Below, one piece after another: positions 8,461-17,154 of a DNA stretch of 43,727 bases. The first letter of the stretch is position 1. Each line of letters opens with the position of its first letter. The translations under genes and the position numbers were made by a program. The notes beneath the pieces were generated by a model, which made no database searches, had not been told where the DNA came from, and worked only from the letters and a program-made list of their open reading frames with translations. The DNA lies in assembly GCA_964469555.1 (NCBI GenBank), contig CAYYAQ010000023.1, forward strand, positions 1 to 43,727, in the 5' to 3' direction. This stretch comes from CAYYAQ01 sp964469555. GTDB taxonomy: Bacteria > Planctomycetota > UBA1135 > UBA2386.

Positions 8461-11400
8461 GTGCACACCCACTCCCCGCTCTGGCTTGCCTTACTTGCGT
8501 GTCTCGCGCCACTCTCGCTCACCGCGCAATCGCCGCGGTCCGTCACGAAGAAGCTGCCCCTCAAGGGTGAGGTGTTTACGGTCGAGGGTCGGAAGGCATT
8601 CCTGATCCTGCCGCCAAAGCAAAAGTCCAAGGGTCCCATTCCCTGGGTTTGGTACGCGCCCACGCTGCCGCGCCTGCCGTCGAAGGCGGAGAAGTGGATG
8701 TTCGACAAGTTTGTCGCCGCGGGAATGGCCATCGCAGGCGTGGACGTGGGGGAGTCCAACGGCAGTCCGGCAGGACGCGCCATCTACTCGGCGTTGCACC
8801 AGGAGCTAGTGAAGAAGCGCGGGCTGACCAAGCGAGCCTGTTTGTTGGCGCGAAGCCGCGGCGGCCTGATGCTCTACAACTGGGCGGTCGAGAACCCCGC
8901 GTCCGTGGCGTGCATCGCAGGCATCTACCCGGTCTGCAACCTCAGTAGCTGGCCGGGACTCGCGCGGGCTTGCGGGGCCTACGGGATGGACGAGACCGAG
9001 CTCGCGAAGTCTCTCCGCGCGCACAATCCGATCGACCGACTCGCCCCGCTCGCCAAGGCCAAGGTCCCCATCTTCCACATTCACGGGGATCGCGACGGGA
9101 CCGTTCCTCTCGCACAGAACTCTGGAGAGTTGAAGAAGCGCTACACGCGGCTCAAGGGACCGATGGTGCTCGAGGTTGTGAAGGGCCAGGGCCACAACAT
9201 GTGGCGCGGATGGTTCGAGAGCCAGAAGTTGGTCGACTTCGTCATCAAGCACGCCAGGCTCCAGCGGAAGAAGCCGAAGAAGAGGGGCTACACGTACGTC
9301 ATCCCCTTCGACAAGATTCCACCGGCGCCCGCACTGACGCCGAAGCAGGCGCTGAAGAGCTTCAAGCTGCACGAGGACTTCGAGATCTCGGTCGTAGCAA
9401 GCGATCCGATGATCCAGAGCCCGGTCGCCATCCGATTCGACGGCGATGGCCGCATGTGGGTCGTCGAGATGCGCGCCTACATGCTCAACGCCAAGGGCGA
9501 GGGAGAGGAGCGACCGATCGGTCGCATCTCGATCCTCACCGACACCGATCAAGACGGCGTCTTCGACGACTACAAGGTGTTTCTGGACGGGCTGGTCCTG
9601 CCACGGGCGATCGCGTTCTACAAGAACGGCATCCTGTACGGCGGCCATCGCAAGCTCTACTTCGTCGAGAACGTCCACGACAAGGCGGGCAAGAGAACGG
9701 TGATCGACGAGCACTACACCGCGAACCAGAACGTCGAACATCGGAGCAATGGACTCCTGCGCGGACTGGACAACTGGATCTACAACGTGAAGTCCGACGC
9801 GCGCTACCGCGAGGTAGACGGCAAGTGGGTGAAGGAGCGCACGACCTATCGCGGCCAGTGGGGGATGTCGCAGGACAACTACGGTCGGCTGTACTACAAC
9901 GAGAACTGGTTCGGGATGAAGGCTGACCAGCTGATGCCGAACGCCCTGATGCGAAACACCAACTCCACGAAGAAAATGGGGGACACGGTCACGCTGTCGC
10001 ACCGCGACAGGGTGTTCCCTGCGCGCATCACGCCTGGAGTCAATCGCGGCGGCGAGGGCGCCATCGACGACAAGGGGTACCTGACCGCGGTGACGGCGGC
10101 CTGCGGTCCGGTGTGCTACCGCGGTGACCAGTTTCCCAAGCGGTTCAGGAACACCGCTTTCTTCTGCGAGCCGTCGGCTCACTTCGTCCGCATGCTCGCC
10201 TTGACCTCGACGGATGGTCTGACCGCGGGCAAGCACGCGCTGAAGAACAGGGAGTTCCTCGCCTCGACGGACGAGCGCTTTCGTCCCGTCAACCTGTGCA
10301 ACGCGCCGGACGGCAGCCTGTTCCTGGTCGACCTCTACCACGGAGTGTTGCAGCACAAGGCGTATCTCACCCGCTACCTTCGCGAGCACGTCAAGCACCG
10401 CAACCTCGAGAGCAATCCGCGACTGGGGCGGGTGTACCGGATCCGCTACCGAGACAACAAGCTCGGCGCGCAGCCGCGGATGCTGAAGAAGAGCGCCGCG
10501 GAGCTGGTCACGCACCTCGCTCACCCCAACGGCTGGTGGCGGGACACGGCGCAGCAGATGATCATCGACCGCCAGGACCGGTCGGTCGTCTCCGCGCTCA
10601 ACGCCCTGGCGTCTGACCAGCGCAAGCCTCTCGGACAGATTCACGCGCTGTGGACACTGGAAGGGCTGGCCGCGATCAACATCACCGCCATCTCCGCGGC
10701 GCTGCAGTCCGAGAATCCGCGGGTACTGGAAATGGCGATCCGACTGTCTGAATCGCTGACTGATGCAAGCGACGTCAAGCGCTTGATCCCTCGGTTCGTC
10801 GGTTTGGCGAAGCGGACAGAGGTCGTCGTGCTGCGGCAACTGGCCGCCAGCCTCGGTCGCTTTCCCGGCGATGAAGCCCTGGCGCTCCTCGGGGAGATCC
10901 TGGGCAAGAACATCCATCGCAAGTTCTTCAGGGAACTCGCGATCCACGGCCTTGCGGGCAGAGAAGGCAGATTCGAAGAACTGCTGGGCAGTGGCTTCTC
11001 CGACAAGAAGTTCCGCGCCTATCTACAGGACTGCGTGAGCATCAAGACGACCGCGGCTGCGCACCCGCTGCCTCGGAACAAGAATCACCTCGCGTCCTTC
11101 CGACGCGGTGAGAAGATGTTCATCACCAACTGCATGGCTTGCCACGGACCAGACGGCAAGGGCCTGGCGATGTTGGGTCCGCCATTGGTCAAATCGGAAT
11201 GGACGACTGGCACGAAGTCGCGCGTGGCGGCGATCCTGCTCCAGGGAATGATGGGACCCATCAAGGTGGACGGCAAAGGGTACATTCCCGCCGCCGCGAT
11301 GCCGGGATGGAAAGAGAACCCGGACATCGGCGACAAGCAACTGGCCGACGTGGCGACGTTCATCCGCTTTGCATGGGGGAACAAGAAGGGCGCGGTTTCG

Positions 11401-11490
11401 CCGAAGCTGTTCGCGACCATTCGCAAGACGTTGAAGAACCGGGACACGGCCTTCTCCGCCGAGGAACTGCGAAAGCGCTACCCCAAGTAG
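8461..11490 (+). CDS. Alpha/beta hydrolase - propeller dehydrogenase - cytochrome c fusion
   Basis: 1,009 residues from GTG 8461. An ATG at 8299 is in frame, but its first 54 residues are Arg-rich and overlap the divergent esterase; GTG directly precedes a signal peptide (LWLALLACLAPLSLTAQ). Residues ~30-265 are an alpha/beta hydrolase: CLLARSRGGLMLYNWA (Ser132, GxSxG with Ala in first place), HGDRDGTVP (Asp212), KGQGHNMWRGW (His245). Residues ~300-700 are the PVC-type membrane-bound dehydrogenase propeller (RFDGDGRMWVVEMRAYM, LTDTDQDGVFDDY, NGLLRGLDNWIYN). HEAT-like helices follow, then cytochrome c with CMACH at 891-895 (11131-11145) and a later AAAMPGW that may supply the axial Met. The protein likely cleaves an ester or peptide bond and oxidises a sugar or alcohol, passing electrons through haem. 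It ends six bases from the convergent NPCBM gene. Confidence 0.85.
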   Translation: MHTHSPLWLALLACLAPLSLTAQSPRSVTKKLPLKGEVFTVEGRKAFLILPPKQKSKGPIPWVWYAPTLPRLPSKAEKWMFDKFVAAGMAIAGVDVGESNGSPAGRAIYSALHQELVKKRGLTKRACLLARSRGGLMLYNWAVENPASVACIAGIYPVCNLSSWPGLARACGAYGMDETELAKSLRAHNPIDRLAPLAKAKVPIFHIHGDRDGTVPLAQNSGELKKRYTRLKGPMVLEVVKGQGHNMWRGWFESQKLVDFVIKHARLQRKKPKKRGYTYVIPFDKIPPAPALTPKQALKSFKLHEDFEISVVASDPMIQSPVAIRFDGDGRMWVVEMRAYMLNAKGEGEERPIGRISILTDTDQDGVFDDYKVFLDGLVLPRAIAFYKNGILYGGHRKLYFVENVHDKAGKRTVIDEHYTANQNVEHRSNGLLRGLDNWIYNVKSDARYREVDGKWVKERTTYRGQWGMSQDNYGRLYYNENWFGMKADQLMPNALMRNTNSTKKMGDTVTLSHRDRVFPARITPGVNRGGEGAIDDKGYLTAVTAACGPVCYRGDQFPKRFRNTAFFCEPSAHFVRMLALTSTDGLTAGKHALKNREFLASTDERFRPVNLCNAPDGSLFLVDLYHGVLQHKAYLTRYLREHVKHRNLESNPRLGRVYRIRYRDNKLGAQPRMLKKSAAELVTHLAHPNGWWRDTAQQMIIDRQDRSVVSALNALASDQRKPLGQIHALWTLEGLAAINITAISAALQSENPRVLEMAIRLSESLTDASDVKRLIPRFVGLAKRTEVVVLRQLAASLGRFPGDEALALLGEILGKNIHRKFFRELAIHGLAGREGRFEELLGSGFSDKKFRAYLQDCVSIKTTAAAHPLPRNKNHLASFRRGEKMFITNCMACHGPDGKGLAMLGPPLVKSEWTTGTKSRVAAILLQGMMGPIKVDGKGYIPAAAMPGWKENPDIGDKQLADVATFIRFAWGNKKGAVSPKLFATIRKTLKNRDTAFSAEELRKRYPK

Positions 11491-11496
11491 GTCGAG

Positions 11497-14400
11497 TTAC
11501 TTGAGCGAGCGCAGGTAGGCCACGATATCGGCGAGGTCCTGGGCCTTCAGCCCCAGCAGGTTCGCAGCCGGCATCAGAGACTGCTTCATCTTCTCTCGCT
11601 TGACCAGGTCCTTCTTGTTGATCGCGTGCTGCACGCCGCTGGCATCCCTGATGAGCAGGGGGTCGCCTTCGCCCACCACGAATCCGAGCACCTCGGTGCC
11701 GTCCTTCTTGGTGATGACGCTGGCTTCGTAGCCCAGGGAGATGTTCGCCGACGGGTTGATCATGTTCTCGAGGATCAGCGCCGTATTGAGTTTCTGGGCG
11801 ATGTCCGTGAGATCCGGGCCGATGAGACCGCCCTTGCCCTTGACCGCGTGGCAGACGAAGCAGGTGCCGCGCACCTCGAAGATGCCCTTGCCGCGTTTCG
11901 CCACGCCCTTGAGTTTGAGGATCTCGGACACCGGCGGCAACTTCGTGACCGGCCCCTTGGGCTTGGGCAGAACCGCGACCGGCTTCGGTCTGGCTGGCAG
12001 TGAGGCGGCGAGGTTGTAGGAGCGCCAGTCGTTGTTGTGACGGTTGCGCACCCACCAGGTAGCCTTCTTGAACGTGTCCGCCGGGCCGTCGGTGGCGATG
12101 GCGAGCATGGCTCGACCCGCAGACTCCGCGGGAATGAACGCCAGGGAGTCGACCGCCTGCTCACGTTCTTCGCGCGTCAGTTGCTTGCTGTTCGCCCGGG
12201 TCTTCAAGTCGGCCACCGCCTGGGCCGGGTGCAGTCGCCACGCGATCGAAGCGAAGGCCGGAGACCAGCGCGTGGGGTCCTTGGACTGAAGCTTGCGCAG
12301 CGCCGCGTAGAGTTCGTCGATCTTGCCGCTGGCGGCGGTGCCGAGCGCTTCGAGAGACCAGCGGTCCTTGCCGTCGTACCCAGCCGCGATCGCGATCAGC
12401 AGATCACCACAGCTCTTGAAGGGCACGTCGCGCAGAGCCAGCGCGACTTCTCGGCGCACTGCCGGAGACTTGTCGACGACCAGCTTGCGAGCGTGGGCGA
12501 GCACATCGTGATTCATGTGCCGCAACGCGCGAAACGCCACGATCCGCATCTGCGCGTCCGCGTGGTCGAGCACCTTGACGACCTCCGCGACCCCCGATTC
12601 CCCGAGCTGGGCGAGCAGGTACACCGCCCGCGCGGCGAGGTAGGGGTTTTTGTCGGTGAGCAGTCGGCGGACTGCCGGCACTGCTTTTTGCCCCTGCGCG
12701 CGCAGCTTGTAGAACCCCAGCGCCCGGACGTTCGGAGCCGGGTTGCCGAAGGCCACGAGTTGCCCCTCGAGAGTCGCGAGATCGAACTGCGGGACCTTCG
12801 GGGTGAAACCCTTCGGAGCGATCCGGTAGATCGAACCCGTCGCGCCGGTATCGCGCGTGCTGTGGCCACCTACCCTGGCGTCGAACCAGTCGGCGACGTA
12901 GATCGCGCCGTCGGGCCCGACTGAGACATCGGAGGGTCGGAAGAGGTTCTTGGTGGTGGGGCGCCCGCCGCGGAAGTCGGCGCCCGCCCAGTCCCGCTCG
13001 AGGTTCGTGGTCAAGAAGTCAAAGCGCTCGAGCCTGAAGCCAGCGCCGTGCGGTACCGGGTAGTAGCCGAACACTACGTTCTTCGCCGACTCGCAGGACA
13101 GCAGCAGTCCGGTGTGCTTGCCGAGCGCGCCGTTCTCGTAGTAGACGATTCCGGTGGGGGCGCCACCGCCGTAGACATCGCCGGGGGGAGTTGTACCGGG
13201 GTCCTGCTGGCGCCACTCGGCGATCGGGGTCGATTGTCCAGGGCGTCGGTCCGCGCCCCAACTGCGTTTGCCGTCCATCGAGGCAAATCCGAAGTTGGCA
13301 TACTCCATCACCCAGCTGGTCCGACAGGCCGGCGGATCGTCGTTGTCGTTCTGGAAGACATCGCCAAAGCTGGTGACGGTCTGCTCGTAGCTGTTTCGGT
13401 AGTTGTGGCCGATCACCCGCAAGCCGGTGCCGTCGGGGTTGACCGTGAACGATGCGCCGCCGATGTAGACATGCCCGTCTGCGGATGGCTTGCCGGCGTT
13501 CTGCCGATTGCTGTAGGGGCTACCGAGGTGGAATGTACGACCGCTCCTGTCGGTGACGTTGGAGCCCATGTTGCCGTGGTTGAACACGTAGCGACCGTTG
13601 GGGTGAACGGTGACCGAGTGCAGGGAATGGTCGTGGTTCTTGCCGCCGAACCCGGTGAGCAGGTTCTCCCGCTTGTCGATCTCCGGGTCGAACTTCGCGT
13701 CGCCGTTCACGTCCGTGTAGACGATCAGGTTCGGTGGTTGGGAGACGATCACGAGATTGCCGATCACCGCGATGCCCAACGGCGATACCAGTTCCTTGTC
13801 CTGCACGAAGGTGTGGGACTTGTCCGCCTTGCCATCGCCGTCGGTGTCCTCGAGAACGACGATGCGATCGCCCTCGGGGCGCTTGCGGGAGCCCCGGTAG
13901 TTGAGTCCCTCCGCGATCCAGATGCGACCGTGGCGATCGATGTCCATGTTGGTGGGATTCATCAGCAGCGGGCTCTTTGCCCACAGCGTGACCTCGAGTC
14001 CATGCGCGGCGGTGAAGTAGCTCAGCGGCACATGGTCCTGATCCATGGGCACGATCGCGTTGCGCGCGTTGCGCTTGCTGCGGAACTTCTTCGGCGGTTG
14101 CTTGGTGAACACCATGAACTGAACGCTGGTCTTCGAGCCGCCCTGCTGTCTCGTGCCACCGTCATCGAGGCCACCACGGGCAACGAACTTGACGAAGCTG
14201 TGGCCCTTCGGAAGCTTGTACACGATCGTCGAGTTTGCGTGCGTGCCGATGCCGTAGGCGACGGGCTCGCCGTTGATTCGCATGGCTTGACCGGCGACGT
14301 TCTTGTCGACGTGCACACTCTGCCAATCAGTTTCGGCAGACGTCCACTTCAGGCTCGTCAGCTTCGTCTCGTGTCCTTCTGCGTCGATCAGGCGTGGCTC

Positions 14401-14622
14401 GGCCCAGTTGGCCCAGTCGCAGCCAAAACCATCCCCCCCGTCGGTGACCAGAAGGAACAGTTGCTTCGCGCCCTTGATCTTGGCTTCGATGTCGACGGCA
14501 TGATCTGGCGTCTTGGACGTGATCCGCTTGCTGGCGAACACCGCGCCCTTTTGGGCGAAGGTCGGTTGTGCGATGGTGAGGCTGCCGAAAGCCAGGACGA
14601 GAAAGAAAATCGATCGAATCAT
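11497..14622 (-). CDS. NPCBM - propeller - HEAT - cytochrome c protein (PVC-type haem-binding)
   Basis: 1,041 residues with a signal peptide (1-23, cleavage after TFA). Residues ~25-157 are an NPCBM-type carbohydrate-binding domain (LFLLVTDGGDGFGCDWANWA, GIGTHANSTIVYKLPKG, RGGLDDGG). Residues ~200-620 are the PVC dehydrogenase propeller (NMDIDRHGRIWIAEGLNYRG, VLEDTDGDGKADKS, LGIAVIGNLVIVSQPPNL, VGPDGAIYVADWFDARVGGH). Residues ~640-850 hold HEAT-like repeats (VRALGFYKLRAQG, AARAVYLLAQLGE, RIVAFRALRHM). The C-terminus is the family-specific haem domain with CFVCH at 921-925, the INPSANISLGYEAS segment and SLMPA as possible axial Met. Known family: 'putative membrane-bound dehydrogenase' plus 'putative haem-binding domain', abundant in planctomycetes and verrucomicrobia; substrate unknown. 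The NPCBM module implies action on a polysaccharide. Convergent with the hydrolase-cytochrome gene, six bases between stops. Confidence 0.88.
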   Translation of the reverse strand: MIRSIFFLVLAFGSLTIAQPTFAQKGAVFASKRITSKTPDHAVDIEAKIKGAKQLFLLVTDGGDGFGCDWANWAEPRLIDAEGHETKLTSLKWTSAETDWQSVHVDKNVAGQAMRINGEPVAYGIGTHANSTIVYKLPKGHSFVKFVARGGLDDGGTRQQGGSKTSVQFMVFTKQPPKKFRSKRNARNAIVPMDQDHVPLSYFTAAHGLEVTLWAKSPLLMNPTNMDIDRHGRIWIAEGLNYRGSRKRPEGDRIVVLEDTDGDGKADKSHTFVQDKELVSPLGIAVIGNLVIVSQPPNLIVYTDVNGDAKFDPEIDKRENLLTGFGGKNHDHSLHSVTVHPNGRYVFNHGNMGSNVTDRSGRTFHLGSPYSNRQNAGKPSADGHVYIGGASFTVNPDGTGLRVIGHNYRNSYEQTVTSFGDVFQNDNDDPPACRTSWVMEYANFGFASMDGKRSWGADRRPGQSTPIAEWRQQDPGTTPPGDVYGGGAPTGIVYYENGALGKHTGLLLSCESAKNVVFGYYPVPHGAGFRLERFDFLTTNLERDWAGADFRGGRPTTKNLFRPSDVSVGPDGAIYVADWFDARVGGHSTRDTGATGSIYRIAPKGFTPKVPQFDLATLEGQLVAFGNPAPNVRALGFYKLRAQGQKAVPAVRRLLTDKNPYLAARAVYLLAQLGESGVAEVVKVLDHADAQMRIVAFRALRHMNHDVLAHARKLVVDKSPAVRREVALALRDVPFKSCGDLLIAIAAGYDGKDRWSLEALGTAASGKIDELYAALRKLQSKDPTRWSPAFASIAWRLHPAQAVADLKTRANSKQLTREEREQAVDSLAFIPAESAGRAMLAIATDGPADTFKKATWWVRNRHNNDWRSYNLAASLPARPKPVAVLPKPKGPVTKLPPVSEILKLKGVAKRGKGIFEVRGTCFVCHAVKGKGGLIGPDLTDIAQKLNTALILENMINPSANISLGYEASVITKKDGTEVLGFVVGEGDPLLIRDASGVQHAINKKDLVKREKMKQSLMPAANLLGLKAQDLADIVAYLRSLK

Positions 14623-14848
14623 GGGAGGCTTGCTCGGAAGTCGAGGGGGCGGAGCGGGAGCGTAGCGCCACTTTCACCCCTCGACTATGTAGTCTTGAGC
14701 CTGGAAGACGGGGTAGCTCGATTTGGACAGTGGCTCAAGATCGCCGATGTCAGGGGGCTCAGCTTTTGCGGATGCCCGTTCAGCGGTCGTGCGCGCGGCG
14801 GTTACGGAGCTATGTTCCTCCTCATCGAGCGACTCCCAGGAGAACCGA

Positions 14849-15634
14849 ATGACAGATCGTCGCACCTTTCTCAAGAACAGCGCCCTCGTTGCCGTCGCCG
14901 CCACGACCTCGTGCACCAGCACGCCGACTCGCGAGCCACGCCGCGATGCGTCCGGCGTCGGTGGATACAACTACCGGCTGCCGGCTTTCGAGACCGGTAG
15001 CCGTCTGCTCTTTCAAGGCGACTCGATCACCGACATGAGGTGGGGGCGCAATCAGAAGGACCGCAATCACTACCTGGGACACAGCTACGTCTATCTCCTC
15101 TGCTCGCGGCTCGGCGTGGACATGCCCGCGGCCAAGCTCGAGTTCTTCAATCGCGGCATGAGCGGCCACAGGGTCGGTGATCTGCGCAAGCGTTGGCAGA
15201 AGGACGCGATCGACATGCGCCCGGACTTGCTCAGCATTCTCATCGGTGTCAACGATATCGGTCGTGCTCGGGGCAAGGGCGTGCCGCTGGAGTCGTGGGA
15301 GGGTGACTACCGGTTCATCCTCGACGCCAGCCGCGAGGCGAACCCCGACCTGCGGTTGGTGTTGCTCGACCCGTTCGTGCTCGCCTCGGGCCGGTTCACG
15401 AACGACGCGGCGTTCCACACCTACCGCGAGGAAGTGGACAAGCTCTGCCCGATCGTCGCGAAGTTGGCGATGGACTACCGCGCCGTGCACATCAAGACCC
15501 AGGAGGTCTTCGACGCCGCGACCAGGACCGTCGACCCGGCTCACTGGATCTGGGATGGCGTGCATCCGCTGCCCGAGGGGCACGAGCTGATCGCGAGAAA
15601 CTGGCTGGACGGCGTGAGTGGTCGCTGGGGGTAG
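14849..15634 (+). CDS. SGNH/GDSL hydrolase with twin-arginine-like leader
   Basis: 261 residues from ATG 14849, preceded by CCAGGAGA; the frame is open further upstream, but this start puts MTDRRTFLKNSALVAVAA at the N-terminus, a twin-arginine (RRTFLK) leader, with a weak lipobox ending at Cys22. All SGNH blocks are visible: LLFQGDSITD (Ser59), FNRGMSGHRVGDL (Gly block II), LIGVNDIGR (Asn135) and WDGVHPLPEG (Asp236, His239). This is the layout of secreted acetyl-xylan or rhamnogalacturonan-type esterases, often annotated GDSL lipase. A role in removing acyl groups from glycans fits the neighbouring genes. The substrate is inferred, the family is not in doubt. Confidence 0.88.
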   Translation: MTDRRTFLKNSALVAVAATTSCTSTPTREPRRDASGVGGYNYRLPAFETGSRLLFQGDSITDMRWGRNQKDRNHYLGHSYVYLLCSRLGVDMPAAKLEFFNRGMSGHRVGDLRKRWQKDAIDMRPDLLSILIGVNDIGRARGKGVPLESWEGDYRFILDASREANPDLRLVLLDPFVLASGRFTNDAAFHTYREEVDKLCPIVAKLAMDYRAVHIKTQEVFDAATRTVDPAHWIWDGVHPLPEGHELIARNWLDGVSGRWG

Positions 15635-15749
15635 CTCTCGCGACGATAAGCAGGGCTAACTGATCGCCACTGAGCTATTGCAGCCCCGGGCTTCCACGCA
15701 CGGCCAGGTTTCCGCGTTTCGCAGTCCAACCCTGGAATAGGAAACCCCG

Positions 15750-16088
15750 ATGCGAAAGCTCCGAATCGTTCTGTCCGTCACCCTGCTCTCGGTGGCGTTC
15801 TCCGCTGGCTCTTGCGTGATGCTCGAACAAAGCGGCACCATGGCTCCCCTCTTCGCCCTGACCGGCCACGAGAACACGGTTGTGTCCGCACCGTCCTGGG
15901 TGGGCGCCGCCCTCGGTGCCCTCGCTGGGGTCCCCTTGGCGATCGTCGCGGCCCCGGTCACGATTCCGATCGCCGCTGCTGAAGGAGGCATGATGAGCTT
16001 GCTCCCGTTCACCCCGATTTTACTCACGGCAGAAATCGGGGCGGTCGCGATCGGCGGACCGGCCTGGTTGGTCGCCGGTTGGTGGTAG
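15750..16088 (+). CDS. Small hydrophobic lipoprotein of unknown function
   Basis: 112 residues. N-terminal signal MRKLRIVLSVTLLSVAFSAGSC ends in a lipobox (Cys22). The middle (SWVGAALGALAGVPLAIVAA) and end (LLTAEIGAVAIGGPAWLVAG) are Gly/Ala-rich hydrophobic segments that could insert in a membrane. No family recognised. The gene ends 11 bases from the convergent end of the next gene. Confidence 0.55.
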   Translation: MRKLRIVLSVTLLSVAFSAGSCVMLEQSGTMAPLFALTGHENTVVSAPSWVGAALGALAGVPLAIVAAPVTIPIAAAEGGMMSLLPFTPILLTAEIGAVAIGGPAWLVAGWW

Positions 16089-16099
16089 GTCCATCGCGG

Positions 16100-16639
16100 T
16101 TATTGGAATGTGTAGCGGGTCAACGGGATGCGCTGCATGGCTCCGTTGAGATTGGCCGTCCCGGTTCCCGCCTGGTAGACCACCCGCATCATGCCGGCGG
16201 GTTGCTTCTGGAGCTGGACGAGTGATTGCCGGGAGAGCATCAAGGTGTTCTTGACCGAGTCGTCCCACGCCACCTGCATGTAGAGGCGGACGTTGTCCAT
16301 GCTCGGGAGGTAGGGGAAGGCCATCCGATTGACGGCGCACCCTGTATTGCCAGCCAACTTCGTGAACACGAGCATGCCGTTCGGATTGATGCCCAGGTTC
16401 TGGCAAGGCACGCCGGGGAACGGGATGTTGACGCGACCGAGGCTGTAGACCAACGCGTGCACCTTGTTGGGGCCGCCATTGAAGACCCTCGTGTCGAGTT
16501 TGAGGTTGCCGTTGTTCGCTGCGTTGGATGCTTGTTTGGCGAATGTCTGCGCGTACATGTACGCGATTCCGAACGTGAAAGACCGTTCGTATCGGGTGCG
16601 GGCGATCGCGCCGAAGAGCGTGCTGCCCTCGTTCTCCAA
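16100..16639 (-). CDS. Secreted-type protein of unknown function, probably lacking its N-terminus
   Basis: The frame from TTG 16639 gives 179 residues; it is open about nine codons further (SPHGRTSFLENEG) before a TGA. Content is protein-like: FLENEGSTLFGAIARTRYER, RLYMQVAWDDSV and a basic end LTRYTFQ. It resembles, from memory, planctomycete extracellular proteins that begin with an '..F..nEG.s...' segment after a signal peptide, but here no signal peptide is present. Instead the opposite strand carries another gene whose 5' part is also missing, meeting it at about 16640. The likely explanation is a deletion, rearrangement or misjoin removing both 5' ends. No enzyme motif seen. Confidence 0.55.
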   Translation of the reverse strand: MENEGSTLFGAIARTRYERSFTFGIAYMYAQTFAKQASNAANNGNLKLDTRVFNGGPNKVHALVYSLGRVNIPFPGVPCQNLGINPNGMLVFTKLAGNTGCAVNRMAFPYLPSMDNVRLYMQVAWDDSVKNTLMLSRQSLVQLQKQPAGMMRVVYQAGTGTANLNGAMQRIPLTRYTFQ

Positions 16640-17150
16640 GAACGACGTGCGACCGTGCGGAGATCAGATCTTCGCGGTGTTCGCGGATCGTGAGGCCGGT
16701 TTCTTCAAGGTCTCGCCGCTCACCCTCGGCGGAGAGGACGTGTCCGGTGCCGAGGTGCGGCTCCGGGATGACAGGTTGGGCGAGGGTCGCCTGTTGCGAC
16801 CGGGCAAGAACAAGCAGCGCGTGGTCGCGGTCCACTACCGTGTCGCGCTCGGCGCGCCGGGTCTTGAACGGAAGGACTACACGCGGGTGCGGATCGATGC
16901 GGCGCAACTCACCGACCTCGGCGACGTGGTCCTGGGCGAACTCGCCAGGCTGCGCGTGTTGCGTAGCAAGCCGGCGCTGCGCATCTACTGGATGCACGCA
17001 GCCGTGCCTTCGCGGATCGACAAGGGTGGGGAGATCGAGATCCAACTCCCTCCCGGAAGCTACAGGATGTTCTTCGGCGAAGACGAGACCGCGTTCGAAA
17101 TGCAACCCGGGCTCAACCAGCTGCCGGATTCTCTACGCAAGAGCCGATAG
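16640..17150 (+). pseudogene. C-terminal fragment of an unknown protein, 5' end missing
   Basis: About 169 residues of convincing coding sequence (CGDQIFAVFADREAGFFKVS, LTLGGEDVSGAEVRLRDDRL, KDYTRVRIDAAQLTDLGDVV, GEIEIQLPPGSYRMFFGEDE) ending at TAG 17150. The frame stays open to 16464, but upstream of about 16640 it runs antisense to another protein-like gene and loses sense. The tail has a carboxypeptidase-regulatory or prealbumin-like look (PPGSYRM), so it may be the end of a larger secreted protein; this is a guess. It stops four bases before the convergent stop of the cytochrome-ThuA gene. Confidence 0.5.
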
Positions 17151-17154
17151 TTCG

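Noticed and set aside
8806..10947. Long minus-strand open frame inside the hydrolase-cytochrome gene
   Set aside because: Antisense shadow of a well-supported plus-strand gene; no motif.
13048..15000. Long open frame antisense to the NPCBM-cytochrome gene
   Set aside because: High GC creates open antisense frames; the opposite strand encodes clear domains and this frame has no family resemblance.
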